A stretch of DNA of 9,788 nt from Cytophagaceae bacterium (lineage in GTDB: Bacteria > Bacteroidota > Bacteroidia > Cytophagales > Spirosomataceae), in assembly GCA_027485075.1 (NCBI GenBank), contig JAIXRT010000151.1:1-9788 (forward strand), given 5' to 3'. This document shows positions 8,121 through 9,788 of this stretch, piece by piece; within the stretch, counting starts at the first letter, position 1; the number at the start of each line of letters is the position of its first letter. The translations under genes were made by a program, and so were the position numbers. A model generated the notes under the pieces. That model saw only the letters and a program-made list of their open reading frames with translations. It was not told the origin of the DNA and searched no databases.

Positions 8121-8834
8121 ATGCGTGTCGCGCTGTTTGTTCCCTGTTACATTGACCAATTCTATCCGCAAGTCGCGGTGGCGAGTTTGGAATTGTTGGA
8201 GAAACTCGGCTGCGAGGTTATCGTTCCGAAAGACCAAACCTGTTGTGGCCAACCGATGGCTAACTCGGGTTTTGCATCTGCGACGGAGGGTTGTGATACT
8301 AATTTTACCAATAATTTTGAAGGATTTGATTACATCGTAGGACCATCAGGATCCTGCGTATTGCACTTGAAAGAACATCATCCATCTGAGAAAATTCGGA
8401 ATTCGGTATATGAAATTTGTGAGTTTTTGACGGATGTTTTGAAAGTATCAAGCTTACCTGCGAAATTCCCTCATCGCGTCGGATTGCATCAAAGTTGCCA
8501 TGGGCAACGTGGGTTGCGCCTTAGTTCGATGTCGGAGCGCAATGAAAAGCCGTTTTCGAAATTACAGGATTTACTTTCCATGGTCAGTGGGGTTGAAGTT
8601 GTCATGCCGGAAAGGGAAGATGAGTGTTGTGGATTCGGAGGTACTTTTTGTGTATCGGAAGAAGCCGTTTCGGTAAAGATGGGTCAGGATCGCATCAAAG
8701 AACATGATGCGAATGCAGTAGAATATATCACGGGTGCAGATACTTCATGTTTAATGCACATGGAAGGGATTTTGCGCCGACAAGGCTCTAAAGTACAAGT
8801 GAAACACATTGTAGAAATATTAAATCATGCTTAG
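8121..8834 (+). CDS. lutA: Lactate utilisation Fe-S oxidoreductase subunit LutA (LldE/YkgE type)
   Basis: One subunit of the LutABC (LldEFG) complex, which oxidises L-lactate to pyruvate. The protein has two cysteine-rich CCG domains: the first opens with FVPCYIDQFYP (C9) and contains QTCCGQP (C41, C42); the second contains SCHGQRGL and DECCGFGGTF (C169, C170), followed by TSCLMHMEG. These CCG boxes bind an iron-sulphur cofactor in related heterodisulphide-reductase-like proteins. Length 237 matches the family (about 240). It has no signal peptide or membrane segment. The start is 1 nt after the rhaB stop; its last codons overlap the lutB start. In this setting the substrate should be L-lactate derived from rhamnose via lactaldehyde. 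Confidence 0.95.
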   Translation: MRVALFVPCYIDQFYPQVAVASLELLEKLGCEVIVPKDQTCCGQPMANSGFASATEGCDTNFTNNFEGFDYIVGPSGSCVLHLKEHHPSEKIRNSVYEICEFLTDVLKVSSLPAKFPHRVGLHQSCHGQRGLRLSSMSERNEKPFSKLQDLLSMVSGVEVVMPEREDECCGFGGTFCVSEEAVSVKMGQDRIKEHDANAVEYITGADTSCLMHMEGILRRQGSKVQVKHIVEILNHA

Positions 8835-9788
8835 TCACTCGGAAGCTTCGGAGAAATTTATTTCGGACGCAGAGCGGACCGACTGGCATGATGAAACTTT
8901 GTGGTTTGTCCGTGCAAAGCGTGACAAGGCTTCGAAAGTTTTACCTGAATGGGAGGCTATGCGTGAACATGCTTCGCAAATCAAAGATCATACTTTAGCG
9001 AATTTAGGTGAATATTTACAGGCCTTTGAAGCCAAAGCAATAGCTAACGGCATTCACGTCCATTGGGCAGCGGATGCTGCTGAACACAATGCGATTGTAC
9101 ACAGCATCATCGCCGCGCAAGGATCAAAAACAATTGTTAAAAGTAAATCCATGTTGACCGAGGAATGCCATCTCAATGACTATTTGGCATCCAAAGGCAT
9201 CGATGTAGTAGATACCGACTTAGGCGAACGCATCGTTCAATTTCGGAACGAAGCGCCTAGCCATATCGTTTTACCTGCCATTCACTTGAAGAAGGAGGAT
9301 GTGGGGGAGACCTTTCATCAACATTTAGGTACGCCTAAGGGAAATAAAGATCCACAGTTTTTAACGGAAGCGGCTCGTCAACATCTCAGAGGCCACTTTT
9401 TGGCGTCCGAGGTGGCGATTACGGGTGTGAATTTTGCGGTAGCAGAAACGGGTGAATTTGTGGTTTGTACGAATGAGGGGAATGCGGATATGGGCGCACA
9501 TTTAGCGAAAGTCCACATTGCTTGCACGGGTATCGAAAAGATTATCCCGAAGCGAGCAGATTTAGCGGTGTTTTTGCGTTTGCTCGCGCGAAGTGCTACC
9601 GGGCAATTAATCACCACTTATTCATCTCATTTCCATAAGCCACGCGAAGGGCAGGAGATGCATATCGTTTTATTGGATAATGGCCGTACGCGTCAGCTCG
9701 CCGATCCGAAATACAAGAATTCCTTAAAATGTATCCGCTGTGCGGCTTGTTTTAATACCTGTCCGGTGTACAGAAGGAGCGGGGGACA
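8827..9788 (+). CDS. lutB: Lactate utilisation Fe-S subunit LutB (LldF/YkgF type), 3'-truncated by window edge
   Basis: Ferredoxin-like, electron-carrying subunit of the LutABC L-lactate oxidation complex. The frame opens at ATG 8827, overlaps the end of lutA by 8 nt and stays open to the right edge (320 codons). The conserved N-terminal pattern is present: LWFVRAKRD (about 25-33), then IKDHTLANLGEYL, VKSKSMLTEE (near 105-114), DTDLGERIVQ, SHIVLPAIH, TGVNFAVAETG and TNEGNADMG. The first 4Fe-4S motif, CIRCAACFNTCP (C302, C305, C308, C312), lies just before the edge. E. coli YkgF-type proteins are about 475 residues, so roughly 150, including the second cluster motif, lie outside. In the first cluster an Ala replaces the commoner Gly before the third Cys, a mild change. 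lutC is expected downstream. Confidence 0.95.
   Translation, partial: MLSHSEASEKFISDAERTDWHDETLWFVRAKRDKASKVLPEWEAMREHASQIKDHTLANLGEYLQAFEAKAIANGIHVHWAADAAEHNAIVHSIIAAQGSKTIVKSKSMLTEECHLNDYLASKGIDVVDTDLGERIVQFRNEAPSHIVLPAIHLKKEDVGETFHQHLGTPKGNKDPQFLTEAARQHLRGHFLASEVAITGVNFAVAETGEFVVCTNEGNADMGAHLAKVHIACTGIEKIIPKRADLAVFLRLLARSATGQLITTYSSHFHKPREGQEMHIVLLDNGRTRQLADPKYKNSLKCIRCAACFNTCPVYRRSGG

Larger units (their letters stand above)
3486..9788 (+). other. Predicted rhamnose-to-pyruvate operon (rhaEW-rhaI-rhaB-lutA-lutB...)
   Basis: Five same-strand genes are separated by 4, 1 and 1 nt and then overlap by 8 nt, with no terminator or promoter-sized gap between them. The rhamnosidase upstream is 47 nt away with no terminator in the gap, so it may be the first gene of the same transcript. 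The products form consecutive metabolic steps, which supports co-transcription. The right end is open. Confidence 0.85.

Noticed and set aside
1..9788. CRISPR arrays, tRNA or rRNA genes, insertion sequences, phage genes
   Set aside because: Non-coding gaps are all under 60 nt and no direct-repeat arrays, transposase motifs or RNA-gene structure were seen; base composition and codon use look even across the window.

Overview
The window is 9.8 kb of bacterial DNA with every gene on the + strand. It is most likely from the Bacteroidota, probably a Cytophagales-type relative. The reasons are moderate GC, A/T-rich start regions almost without Shine-Dalgarno sequences, a secreted GH78 rhamnosidase, and the fused RhaEW plus Pseudomonas-type RhaI plus LutAB set. 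The phylum is an inference from gene content and style; no marker gene is present.

Layout. Positions 1-1035 hold the 3' part of an M20-family amidohydrolase. Its transcript is closed by a strong intrinsic terminator at 1044-1074. Next comes a secreted GH78 alpha-L-rhamnosidase (1093-3438). After a 47-nt gap there is a tightly packed run: bifunctional rhamnulose-1-phosphate aldolase/short-chain dehydrogenase (rhaEW, 3486-5570), L-rhamnose isomerase (rhaI, 5575-6834), FGGY rhamnulokinase (rhaB, 6836-8119), lactate-utilisation Fe-S subunit LutA (8121-8834) and the first 320 codons of LutB (8827 to the right edge). The gaps after 3486 are 4, 1 and 1 nt, then an 8-nt overlap, so this is almost certainly one transcript.

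How the genes work together. The rhamnosidase releases L-rhamnose from glycans or plant glycosides outside the cytoplasm. RhaI converts L-rhamnose to L-rhamnulose and RhaB phosphorylates it at C1. The aldolase half of RhaEW splits the product into dihydroxyacetone phosphate and L-lactaldehyde, and the dehydrogenase half is expected to oxidise L-lactaldehyde to L-lactate. LutAB, with a LutC expected just beyond the window, oxidises L-lactate to pyruvate. The window therefore encodes nearly the whole route from bound rhamnose to central metabolism. The transporter, regulator and mutarotase are not here.

I found no CRISPR array, tRNA, rRNA, insertion sequence or phage gene. The enzymes belong to known families; the points worth a second look are the coupling of LutAB to an SDR-type lactaldehyde dehydrogenase, a variant GH78 active-site motif, a compact kinase, and a 19-bp inverted repeat over the rhamnosidase stop codon.
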